64,000 bases of DNA from NCBI GenBank assembly GCA_033791545.1, contig JASJGL010000062.1, forward strand, positions 1-64,000. Direction: 5' to 3'. The position numbers were made by a program, and so were the translations under genes. Within the stretch, counting starts at the first letter, position 1. Every line of letters starts with the position of its first letter. The notes under the pieces were generated by a model that was given only the letters and a program-made list of their open reading frames with translations, searched no databases and was not told where the DNA came from. Below, piece by piece: positions 16,876 through 24,482 of the stretch. The stretch comes from Antarcticimicrobium sp033791545. Lineage in GTDB: Bacteria > Pseudomonadota > Alphaproteobacteria > Rhodobacterales > Rhodobacteraceae.

Positions 16876-18858
16876 ATGTCACTGCCCCCCGGATTCCTTG
16901 ACGAATTGCGCACCCGCATCTCGCTTACGCAGGTGGTCGGTCGCAAGGTGATGTGGGATACGCGCAAGTCGAATCAGGCCAAGGGCGACATGTGGGCGCC
17001 ATGCCCGTTTCATCAGGAAAAGAGCGCCAGCTTTCACGTCGATGACCGCAAGGGGTTCTATTACTGCTTTGGCTGTCAGGCCAAGGGTGACGCCATCGGC
17101 TTTGTGAAAGAGACCGAGAACGTGTCCTTTATGGAGGCGGTGGAAATCCTTGCCCGCGAGGCCGGGATGGAGATGCCCGCCCGCGACCCCGGTGCGCAGC
17201 AGAAAGCCGACCGGCGCGGCCAGCTGGTCGAGGTGATGGAACAGGCGGCACAGTTCTTTCGGCTCCAGCTCAAGACCGGGGCTGGGGCCGAGCCGCGCGC
17301 CTATCTGGCGCGCCGGGGGCTGACAGAGGTGGCGCTTGAACGCTGGGAGATCGGGCTTGCCCCGGCTGGCTGGCAAAACCTGTGGGATCATCTGCGCGGC
17401 AAGGGCGTGGGCGAGGATCTGATCATCGCGGCTGGGTTGGCGAAACCCTCCAGCAAGGGCGGCAAACCTTACGATACCTTCCGCCATCGGATAATGTTCC
17501 CGATTCGCGACGCGCGCGGTCGGGCGATGGCCTTTGGCGGTCGGGCGCTGGACCCGAGCGACAATGCGAAATACCTCAATAGCCCGGAGACCGAGCTGTT
17601 CGACAAGGGCCGGTCCCTGTTCAACCATGGTCCGGCGCGGGCGGCGGCGGGAAAGGGCCAGCCGCTGGTGGTGGCCGAAGGTTATATGGATGTGATCGCT
17701 CTGGTCGAGGCCGGGTTCGAGGCGGCGGTGGCACCGCTGGGCACCGCGATCACCGAGACGCAGTTGCAGTTGTTGTGGCGGGTTTCCGACGAGCCGATCA
17801 TCGCGCTGGATGGCGACAAGGCGGGGCTGGGCGCGGCGATGCGGTTGATCGATCTGGCGTTGCCGCTGCTGGAGGCAGGCAAGTCGCTGCGCTTTGCGCT
17901 GATGCCCGAGGGGAAGGACCCGGACGATCTGTTGCGGTCTGAGGGGGCCAAGGCGGTGCAGGCGGTGCTGGATCAGGCACAGCCGATGGTGCAGCTGCTG
18001 TGGCAGCGCGAAACCGAGGGGCGCTCGTTTGACAGCCCGGAGCGCAAGGCGGCGCTCGACAAGACCCTGCGCGAGCGGATCAAGGCGATCCGCGACCCCT
18101 CGATTCGCAGCCATTACGGGCAGGCGATCAAGGATTTGCGCTGGGACCTGTTCCGCCCCAAAAAACAGCCGCGCCCGGCGGGCGGCGGCAGTTGGGGCGG
18201 GTCAAAGCCTTGGCGCGGTGGCAAACCGGCACCGCTGCCGGCCTCGGACAGCGCCAAGTCTTCGCTGTTGGCGGCGGCGGGGGATGCGGCCGAGACCCAT
18301 ATGCGCGTGGCGGTGATTCTGGCCACGGTGATTTCGGCGCCAGAGCTGATCTTGGAGTTTGAATACCGGCTCGAGGCGATGGCCTGTACTGATCGCGACC
18401 ACGCGCTGTTGCGCGATGTGATCCTGCGTCATGCGGACCGCGCGCCGGACGATCTTCGCGCGGCTATTGCGGCGGCGGCGGGGCCTGAGGCCCTTGAAAA
18501 CCTCTATCGGTTGCGCCATGTGGCAATCAGCCCCTGTATGCGCAAACCCGGCGATATCGCTTTGGCCCGGATGACCCTGACCGAGGAGCTCGCCAAGATC
18601 GAGACGCGGCGCGGGCTCTATGCCGAGGTGGCCGAGGCCGAGGAGGAGATAACCGGGCTGGCCGACGAGGCGGTGACATGGCGTCTGGGACAGGCGGCGG
18701 AGGCACGATCAAGATCCTACCGGATCGAATTGGACAATGGGAGTAGTGGGGCGGTTGTCGCCAAGAACGGCTTGGCGCTGGACAAATCTGACGTTGAATA
18801 CCGCGACAAGGTTTTCGACAATATCGACTTCACCAAGGGGGGCAGATCGCGTGGCTGA
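16876..18858 (+). CDS. dnaG: DNA primase
   Basis: DnaG synthesises RNA primers at replication forks together with DnaB helicase. It is 660 aa. The N-terminal zinc ribbon uses Cys43, His46, Cys64 and Cys67 (CPFHQEKSASFHV ... YYCFGCQAKGD). The catalytic core contains the TOPRIM motifs VVAEGYMDVIAL (near residue 270) and ALDGDKAG (near 310). A variable C-terminal helicase-interaction domain follows a proline/glycine/lysine-rich linker (near 435-460). The gene precedes rpoD, as in the macromolecular synthesis operon, but rpsU is not adjacent. A promoter fits immediately upstream. Confidence 0.97.
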   Translation: MSLPPGFLDELRTRISLTQVVGRKVMWDTRKSNQAKGDMWAPCPFHQEKSASFHVDDRKGFYYCFGCQAKGDAIGFVKETENVSFMEAVEILAREAGMEMPARDPGAQQKADRRGQLVEVMEQAAQFFRLQLKTGAGAEPRAYLARRGLTEVALERWEIGLAPAGWQNLWDHLRGKGVGEDLIIAAGLAKPSSKGGKPYDTFRHRIMFPIRDARGRAMAFGGRALDPSDNAKYLNSPETELFDKGRSLFNHGPARAAAGKGQPLVVAEGYMDVIALVEAGFEAAVAPLGTAITETQLQLLWRVSDEPIIALDGDKAGLGAAMRLIDLALPLLEAGKSLRFALMPEGKDPDDLLRSEGAKAVQAVLDQAQPMVQLLWQRETEGRSFDSPERKAALDKTLRERIKAIRDPSIRSHYGQAIKDLRWDLFRPKKQPRPAGGGSWGGSKPWRGGKPAPLPASDSAKSSLLAAAGDAAETHMRVAVILATVISAPELILEFEYRLEAMACTDRDHALLRDVILRHADRAPDDLRAAIAAAAGPEALENLYRLRHVAISPCMRKPGDIALARMTLTEELAKIETRRGLYAEVAEAEEEITGLADEAVTWRLGQAAEARSRSYRIELDNGSSGAVVAKNGLALDKSDVEYRDKVFDNIDFTKGGRSRG

Positions 18859-18902
18859 GTTGTGGCCCAAGATCCCCGAATCGGTGAGGTTCTGTGAAAA
18901 CG

Positions 18903-18922
18903 GGCCGTTGAGGCGGCCTTTT
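18903..18922 (+). terminator. Terminator or attenuator between dnaG and rpoD
   Basis: GGCCG-TTGAGG-CGGCC (18903-18918) followed by TTTT, 44 bases after the dnaG stop. The 5-bp stem is short, so partial read-through into rpoD is likely. Confidence 0.6.
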
Positions 18923-18960
18923 GTAACGTATAGAGGTGGACAATCGGACGAACGGGTGAC

Positions 18961-18988
18961 CGAATCACCAGATCGTTCCAGTGATTCG
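18961..18988. promoter_or_regulatory. Inverted repeat in rpoD leader
   Basis: CGAATCAC (18961-18968) and GTGATTCG (18981-18988) are perfect 8-bp arms separated by 12 bases, 40 bases before the rpoD ATG. It could be a dimeric regulator site or an RNA hairpin in the 5' leader. The function is unknown. Confidence 0.5.
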
Positions 18989-19028
18989 AACTCGACCGAA
19001 TCGCCCCAAGCCCCTGCAGGAGCATTGA

Positions 19029-21014
19029 ATGGCAGCCAAGGACACCGAGGACCAGAAACCTGAGGACCAGGAAGCGGAAATCACGCTCGACATGAGCCAG
19101 ACTCAAGTCAAGAAGATGATCGCCGAGGCCCGTGAGAAAGGGTACATCACCTATGATCAGCTTAATCAGGTTCTACCTCCCGATCAGGTAAGTTCGGAAC
19201 AAATCGAAGACGTGATGTCGATGTTGTCAGAGATGGGCATCAACATCATCGAGGACGAAGAGGCCGAGGAAGAAGAGCAAAAGGGCTCGACCGAGGTCAC
19301 CACGACCGAAAGTGCGCGCGAGGTCACGCTCGCCAGCCAGCAGAGCGAGAAACTGGATCGCACCGACGATCCGGTGCGCATGTATCTGCGCGAAATGGGC
19401 AGCGTCGAATTGCTGAGCCGCGAGGGCGAGATCGCCATCGCCAAGCGGATCGAGGCAGGCCGGAACACGATGATCGCCGGGCTGTGCGAAAGCCCGCTGA
19501 CCTTTCAGGCGATCACGATCTGGCATGACGAGCTGTTGTCCGAGGACATTCTGCTGCGCGACGTGATCGATCTTGAGACCACGTTCGGCAACCTGATGGG
19601 GGACGACGAAGAGCCCACCGTGCCGATCGTCAACACCGCCACCGTGGCCACGCCGAAACCGCAGGAAGCCTCCAGTCCGGAGCTTGATGCGGACGGCAAT
19701 CCCATCGCCAAGGATGACGACGACGACGAAGACGAACAGGCCAACATGTCGCTTGCGGCGATGGAGGCCGCGCTCAAGGATCAGGTGCTGAGCACATTGC
19801 AGGGGATCTCCCTCGACTATGCCCAGCTGTCGGACATGCAGGACAGCCGGATCGCCGCCACTCTGGGCGATACCGGGGCGTTTTCGGCCAAGGACGAGGC
19901 GATCTATCAAAAGCTGCGCTCCGAGATCGTGGAACTGGTCAACGGGCTGCATCTGCACAACAACCGGATCGAGGCCTTGATCGACCAGTTGTACGGCATC
20001 AACCGCCGGGTGATGGTCATCGACAGCGCGATGGTGAAGCTGGCCGATCAGGCCCGTATCAACCGCCGCGAATTCATCGAAGCCTATCGCGGGCGCGAGC
20101 TGGACCCGACATGGCTGGACGAGATGGCGCAAAAGCCGGGCCGTGGCTGGAAGATGTTCATCGAACGCTCGACCGATAAGGTCGAGGAACAGCGCGCGGA
20201 CATGGCGCAGGTCGGGCAGTATGTCGGCCTTGATATCAGCGAGTTCCGGCGCATCGTCCAGCAGGTGCAGAAGGGCGAGAAGGAAGCCCGCCAAGCCAAG
20301 AAGGAAATGGTCGAAGCCAACCTGCGGCTGGTGATCTCGATCGCCAAGAAATACACCAATCGTGGGCTGCAATTCCTTGATCTCATCCAGGAAGGCAACA
20401 TCGGCCTGATGAAGGCTGTGGACAAGTTCGAGTATCGCCGCGGCTACAAGTTCTCGACCTATGCGACCTGGTGGATCCGGCAGGCGATCACGCGCTCGAT
20501 CGCGGATCAGGCCCGCACCATCCGTATCCCGGTGCATATGATCGAGACGATCAACAAGCTGGTGCGCACCGGGCGGCAGATGCTGCACGAGATCGGACGC
20601 GAACCGACACCGGAGGAACTGGCCGAAAAACTCCAGATGCCGCTGGAGAAGGTCCGCAAGGTGATGAAGATTGCCAAGGAGCCGATCAGCCTTGAAACCC
20701 CGATTGGCGACGAGGAAGACAGCCAGCTTGGCGATTTCATCGAGGACAAGAACGCCGTCCTGCCGCTGGATTCCGCCATTCAGGAGAACCTGAAGGAAAC
20801 CACGACCCGGGTTCTGGCCAGCCTCACCCCGCGCGAGGAACGGGTTCTGCGGATGCGGTTCGGCATCGGCATGAACACCGATCACACGCTGGAAGAAGTC
20901 GGCCAGCAGTTCAGCGTGACCCGCGAACGGATCCGGCAGATCGAGGCCAAGGCGCTGCGCAAGCTGAAACACCCGTCGCGGTCGCGCAAGCTACGCTCGT
21001 TCCTGGATCAGTAA
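19029..21014 (+). CDS. rpoD: Primary sigma factor RpoD (sigma-70)
   Basis: The housekeeping sigma factor directs RNA polymerase to -35/-10 promoters. It is 661 aa, with region 1.1 (about 20-95), region 1.2 near DPVRMYLREMGSVELL, the acidic non-conserved region (including a run of aspartates near residue 233), and region 2 with the core-binding and -10 recognition helices (NLRLVISIAKKYTNRGLQF and RGYKFSTYATWWIRQAITR). Region 3 and region 4.2 follow, ending with the helix-turn-helix VGQQFSVTRERIRQIEAKAL. A strong CAGGAG site precedes the ATG. A perfect terminator follows. It is separated from dnaG by a weak hairpin and an inverted repeat. Confidence 0.98.
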   Translation: MAAKDTEDQKPEDQEAEITLDMSQTQVKKMIAEAREKGYITYDQLNQVLPPDQVSSEQIEDVMSMLSEMGINIIEDEEAEEEEQKGSTEVTTTESAREVTLASQQSEKLDRTDDPVRMYLREMGSVELLSREGEIAIAKRIEAGRNTMIAGLCESPLTFQAITIWHDELLSEDILLRDVIDLETTFGNLMGDDEEPTVPIVNTATVATPKPQEASSPELDADGNPIAKDDDDDEDEQANMSLAAMEAALKDQVLSTLQGISLDYAQLSDMQDSRIAATLGDTGAFSAKDEAIYQKLRSEIVELVNGLHLHNNRIEALIDQLYGINRRVMVIDSAMVKLADQARINRREFIEAYRGRELDPTWLDEMAQKPGRGWKMFIERSTDKVEEQRADMAQVGQYVGLDISEFRRIVQQVQKGEKEARQAKKEMVEANLRLVISIAKKYTNRGLQFLDLIQEGNIGLMKAVDKFEYRRGYKFSTYATWWIRQAITRSIADQARTIRIPVHMIETINKLVRTGRQMLHEIGREPTPEELAEKLQMPLEKVRKVMKIAKEPISLETPIGDEEDSQLGDFIEDKNAVLPLDSAIQENLKETTTRVLASLTPREERVLRMRFGIGMNTDHTLEEVGQQFSVTRERIRQIEAKALRKLKHPSRSRKLRSFLDQ

Positions 21015-21019
21015 GCTTC

Positions 21020-21046
21020 AAAAGGCGCCCCGCGGGGCGCCTTTTT
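21020..21046 (+). terminator. Strong terminator after rpoD
   Basis: AAAAGGCGCCCC and GGGGCGCCTTTT form a 12-bp perfect stem around a GC loop, followed by T5, directly after the rpoD stop. The symmetry would allow bidirectional function. Confidence 0.92.
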
Positions 21047-21291
21047 CATGTGTAAGTGATTTCTGCCAGTGTTTGGCGGCGTTGATCCGTGCCTCTGGAC
21101 AGATCCCCTTCACGGGCCCGTTGAGGGCGCGGGACGTTGAGGGCGCTCTGGCCTGCCGCCCTGGGTCCACGCCGGGTGATCCGGCCGAGCGGATTTTGGC
21201 GTGCCATCCTCTGCGACCGTATCCCCCCTGTTCTCGGGTGTCTGCGCAGGCTAAACTTGCCGCGTCTCCCGAACCCCGAAGGGCCTTGCCT

Positions 21292-21705
21292 ATGAAACCG
21301 ATTTTCCCTGTTCCGGTGGCGCTGGCCGCGCTGCTGCTTGCCCTGCCGATCTGTGCGCAAGCCGTCCCGGCCGGGCGCAACATGCGGGTCAATCCGGTCG
21401 ATGCCGCCGTGTTCGAGGTGATCGCGCCGACCGCCGCACCCGGCGGCGACTATTGGTGCGGGGCTGCGGATTATGCCCGAAGGGTGCTAGGCGCGGATTG
21501 GAGCACGCGGGTCTATATCGTGCGCGGGCGCGGACCCAGCGTGACCACCCAGCGGCGCACGGCGGTGCAGTTCACCGTGCAGCCCGAGGTGGCAGGTGTG
21601 CAGCCAATCGCTCCGGTCTTTGTCATGAACATGATGAAGCCGGGCGACAACATGTCAGTGACCCAAGCGCTGAGCTATTGCGATCAGCCCCCGGTGCAGC
21701 AATGA
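21292..21705 (+). CDS. Exported protein of a tandem paralogous pair (first copy)
   Basis: A 137-aa protein with a Sec signal peptide (FPVPVALAALLLALPICAQA, cleavage near residue 24). The mature domain contains DYWCGAADYARRVLG and a later GDNMSVTQALSYC; the two cysteines probably form a disulfide. It is clearly paralogous to the next gene: the pattern DYWCG-DYA-VLG-YI-GPS-AVQF-GDN-YC is shared. Its TGA overlaps the next ATG. I know no function. Periplasmic location is inferred from the signal peptide. Confidence 0.8.
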   Translation: MKPIFPVPVALAALLLALPICAQAVPAGRNMRVNPVDAAVFEVIAPTAAPGGDYWCGAADYARRVLGADWSTRVYIVRGRGPSVTTQRRTAVQFTVQPEVAGVQPIAPVFVMNMMKPGDNMSVTQALSYCDQPPVQQ

Positions 21706-22154
21706 ACGGCGGCGGGATCAGACGCGGCGGGATAAGACGCGGTGCGATCACGGCTCTGGCGGCGCTGTTGATCGCCCTGCCGGGTGCGGCCTTGGCGTGG
21801 CGCGCGCTGAACGGGCACGAGGTGAAGGATCTGGGCGGCGGCGTCTATGAGGTGGTGGGCCGGGTCGGTTCGGGCGCGCAGGACTATTGGTGCGGCGTCG
21901 GTGACTATGCGATCTCGGTACTGGGCGTCGCGGCGGCGCAGCGGATCTATATCTGGCGCCCGGTCGGACCTTCCACCGTGCGGGCCGGGCGCAAGGCGGT
22001 GCAGTTCGCGCTTACCCCGCCCGCCGGGGCCGATACCGCGACCGGATATGCGCTGACCATGCGGCGGGCTGGCGACAATCTGAGCGCGGCGATGGCGCAG
22101 CAATATTGTTATGACAACCGGTTCAACGCGATCCTGTGGCGTCCCGGGCTGTGA
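21702..22154 (+). CDS. Exported protein of a tandem paralogous pair (second copy)
   Basis: A 150-aa protein starting at the ATGA overlap with its paralogue. A basic Gly/Arg-rich N terminus (repeated GGIRRG) precedes the signal helix ITALAALLIALPGAALA. The mature part repeats the paralogue's layout (DYWCGVGDYAISVLG ... GDNLSAAMAQQYC). The tandem arrangement suggests a local duplication with later divergence. No function is recognised. The translational overlap suggests equal production, possibly as partners. Confidence 0.8.
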   Translation: MNGGGIRRGGIRRGAITALAALLIALPGAALAWRALNGHEVKDLGGGVYEVVGRVGSGAQDYWCGVGDYAISVLGVAAAQRIYIWRPVGPSTVRAGRKAVQFALTPPAGADTATGYALTMRRAGDNLSAAMAQQYCYDNRFNAILWRPGL

Positions 22155-22227
22155 TCGGATCAGGGGCGGGATGGGGCAGGAGCCGCAGGGTCTTGCCACC
22201 GTCGCCGCGCCGGGTTTGACTGGCCCA

Positions 22228-22647
22228 ATGGCGCAGAACGAATTCCATCTCACCACCTCCGGTCCGGGTCTGTACGAGTTCACCGAAAAGGTCGGGCGCT
22301 GGGTTGCGGACAGCGGCCAGTCTGACGGGCTGTTGACCTTGTTCGTGCGCCATACCTCCTGCTCGCTGCTGATACAGGAGAATGCCGATCCCGAGGTGCA
22401 GGGCGATCTGACGGCGTTCTTGGCCCGGCTGGTGCCGCCTTCCACCGATCCCTCGATGTCCTATCTGCGCCATACCTATGAGGGCCCCGACGACATGCCC
22501 GCCCATATCAAGGCGGCGCTGCTGCCGGTCAGCCTGAGCATTCCGGTGTCGCGGGGGCGGCCGGTTCTGGGCACGTGGCAGGGGATCTACCTGTTCGAAC
22601 ATCGCACCGCCCCGCATCAACGCCGGGTTGCGGCGCATCTGGGGTAA
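22228..22647 (+). CDS. YjbQ family (UPF0047) protein
   Basis: A 139-aa member of the secondary thiamine-phosphate synthase enzyme / YjbQ family. Its fold is known from structures, but its physiological role is uncertain. The conserved block FVRHTSCSLLIQENADPEVQGD carries the family His, Cys and Asn/Asp residues (quoted here only by position, about 50-70), and a second conserved segment near the end contains LGTWQGIYLFEHR. The ATG at 22228 gives the usual family length. An upstream ATG at 22171 has a better purine-rich site but would add an unconserved leader. Confidence 0.85.
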   Translation: MAQNEFHLTTSGPGLYEFTEKVGRWVADSGQSDGLLTLFVRHTSCSLLIQENADPEVQGDLTAFLARLVPPSTDPSMSYLRHTYEGPDDMPAHIKAALLPVSLSIPVSRGRPVLGTWQGIYLFEHRTAPHQRRVAAHLG

Positions 22648-22719
22648 GACCCGCTGTTGCAACCTATCCATAGCGGTTACATTTCCCCCCTACCCAAACC
22701 CTAGCGGGTCGCCTATAGT

Positions 22720-22728
22720 TGTGGATAA
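22720..22728 (-). promoter_or_regulatory. Perfect DnaA-box sequence upstream of nrdR
   Basis: TGTGGATAA, which reads TTATCCACA on the minus strand, lies 55 bases before nrdR. A related TATCCATAG occurs about 55 bases earlier. DnaA control of nrd genes is known elsewhere. A single 9-mer match can also occur by chance. Confidence 0.35.
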
Positions 22729-22782
22729 GTGCGCCACAGCGCCCACAATCAGAGGCCGATCAGAACACGAGGGGGACGGCTC

Positions 22783-23250
22783 ATGCGCTGCCCGTTTTGC
22801 GGAAACATAGATACGCAGGTCAAGGATTCCCGGCCCGCCGAGGATCACGCGGCGATCCGGCGGCGGAGGTTTTGTCCGGCCTGCGGCGGCCGCTTCACCA
22901 CCTATGAACGGGTGCAACTGCGCGATCTGGTGGTGATCAAGACCAACGGCAAGCGCGAGGATTTCGACCGCGACAAGCTGGAACGCTCGATCCGGATCTC
23001 GATGCAGAAGCGCCCGATCGATCCCGAACGGATCGACCAGATGATTTCCGGCATCGTGCGAAGGTTGGAGAGCATGGGCGATACCGACATTCCCTCCAAG
23101 AAGATCGGCGAGATCGTGATGGAGGCCTTGGCCCGGATCGACACCGTGGCCTATGTGCGCTTTGCCAGCGTCTACAAGAATTTTCAGGCCGCCGACGATT
23201 TCGAAAGCTTCGTGCACGAGCTGCGGCCCCACGCAGCACCGGAAGAGTGA
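22783..23250 (+). CDS. nrdR: Transcriptional repressor NrdR
   Basis: NrdR senses dATP/ATP and represses ribonucleotide reductase genes through NrdR boxes. It is 155 aa. The zinc ribbon uses Cys3, Cys6, Cys31 and Cys34 (MRCPFC ... FCPACGGRFTTYER), followed by the ATP-cone domain (KTNGKREDFDRDKLERSI onward). The ATG at 22783 is dictated by the invariant MRCPFC start. Its last bases overlap the GTG of ribD, the conserved nrdR-ribD arrangement. Confidence 0.97.
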   Translation: MRCPFCGNIDTQVKDSRPAEDHAAIRRRRFCPACGGRFTTYERVQLRDLVVIKTNGKREDFDRDKLERSIRISMQKRPIDPERIDQMISGIVRRLESMGDTDIPSKKIGEIVMEALARIDTVAYVRFASVYKNFQAADDFESFVHELRPHAAPEE

Positions 23251-24353
23251 ACCAAAGCGATAGGCGCTTCATGGCGCTGGCCCTGTCGCTGGGCCGGCGC
23301 GGGCAGGGGCGGTGCTGGCCGAACCCGGCAGTGGGCTGCGTCATTGTGCGTGATGGCCGTATCGTCGGGCGCGGCACAACCGGCCCCGGCGGGCGCCCCC
23401 ATGCGGAACCGATTGCGCTGGCGCAGGCTGGCGATCTGGCGCGCGGGGCGACGGCCTATGTCACGTTGGAACCTTGCTCGCATCATGGACAGACCCCGCC
23501 CTGTGCCGACGCGCTGATCGCCGCCGGTATTGCCCGGGTGGTGGCGCCTTTGCAGGACAGCGACGCAAGGGTCTCGGGGCAGGGGTTCGAGCGACTTCGG
23601 TTGCACGGGGTCGAGGTCACCACCGGCGTGCTGGCCGATCAGGCGGCGCGCGATCACGCGGGATTTTTCCTCAAGACCGAACAGGGCCGGCCGTTGGTCA
23701 CGCTGAAACTGGCCAGCAGTTTTGATGGTCGCATTGCCACCGCGACCGGGCAAAGCAAATGGATCACCGGACCGCAGGCGCGCCGGGCGGTGCATGCGCT
23801 GCGCGCACGCCATGATGCGGTGATGGTGGGGGCGGGCACGGCGCGGGCCGATGACCCCTCGCTCACCGTGCGGGATCTGGGCGTGACCCACCAACCGGTG
23901 CGGGTGGTGGTCTCGCGCCATCTGGACCTGCCGCTGTTGGGGCAACTGGCGCGCAGCGCCGGCGAGGTGCCGGTCTGGCTTTGCCATGGTGCGGGCGCCG
24001 ATATTGAACGCATTCGCGCTTGGGATGGTCTTGGCGCGCGGCTTCTTCCCTGTGCGGCCAAGGGGGTGCAGATCGATCCGCATGATGCGCTGCACCAGCT
24101 TGGGGCCGCCGGGCTGACCCGTATTTTCTGCGAAGGCGGCAGCGCGCTGGCGGCCTCGCTGCTGGCCGAGGATCTGGTGGATGAACTGGTCGGCTTTAGC
24201 GCCGGGCTCGCGATCGGCGCCGAAGGGCTGCCGGCGATTGGTGCGCTGGGGCTGAGCCGTCTGGACGAGGCGCCGCGGTTCAAGCTGATCGAAACCCGCG
24301 CGCTCGGCCCCGACGTGATGACCAGATGGACCCGGGCGCTGCACCCGGATTGA
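23247..24353 (+). CDS. ribD: Bifunctional riboflavin deaminase/reductase RibD
   Basis: RibD carries out the deaminase and reductase steps of riboflavin synthesis. It is 368 aa and starts at a GTG overlapping the nrdR stop. The N-terminal deaminase has zinc ligands His52 (with Glu54, HAE), Cys77 and Cys86 (PCSHHGQTPPC). The C-terminal DHFR-like reductase begins near residue 150 (PLVTLKLASSFDGRIAT) and includes the family segment FCEGGSALAASLL. Downstream the rib operon is interrupted by the convergent capsule genes. ribE resumes at 29197. Confidence 0.96.
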   Translation: MNQSDRRFMALALSLGRRGQGRCWPNPAVGCVIVRDGRIVGRGTTGPGGRPHAEPIALAQAGDLARGATAYVTLEPCSHHGQTPPCADALIAAGIARVVAPLQDSDARVSGQGFERLRLHGVEVTTGVLADQAARDHAGFFLKTEQGRPLVTLKLASSFDGRIATATGQSKWITGPQARRAVHALRARHDAVMVGAGTARADDPSLTVRDLGVTHQPVRVVVSRHLDLPLLGQLARSAGEVPVWLCHGAGADIERIRAWDGLGARLLPCAAKGVQIDPHDALHQLGAAGLTRIFCEGGSALAASLLAEDLVDELVGFSAGLAIGAEGLPAIGALGLSRLDEAPRFKLIETRALGPDVMTRWTRALHPD

Positions 24354-24391
24354 GCCTGATCGCGACCGCCCGCTACGCCGCCCGATCCGCC

Positions 24392-24414
24392 TTTCTTCTT
24401 GGTAAAAATACTCC
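24392..24414 (-). repeat. Dispersed intergenic repeat, subtype A copy 2
   Basis: On the minus strand GGAGTATTTTTACCAAGAAG lies between the converging ribD and kpsC ends. A GGGGC/GCCCC hairpin-like block lies on its upstream side (about 24430-24450), as in the subtype B copy at 38809. Confidence 0.65.
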
Positions 24415-24482
24415 AGGGGAGGCCGCAGGCCGGGGGCAGAGCCCCATACTCTCCTATACCCATTAAGTTTGCCTCCCTTCCC

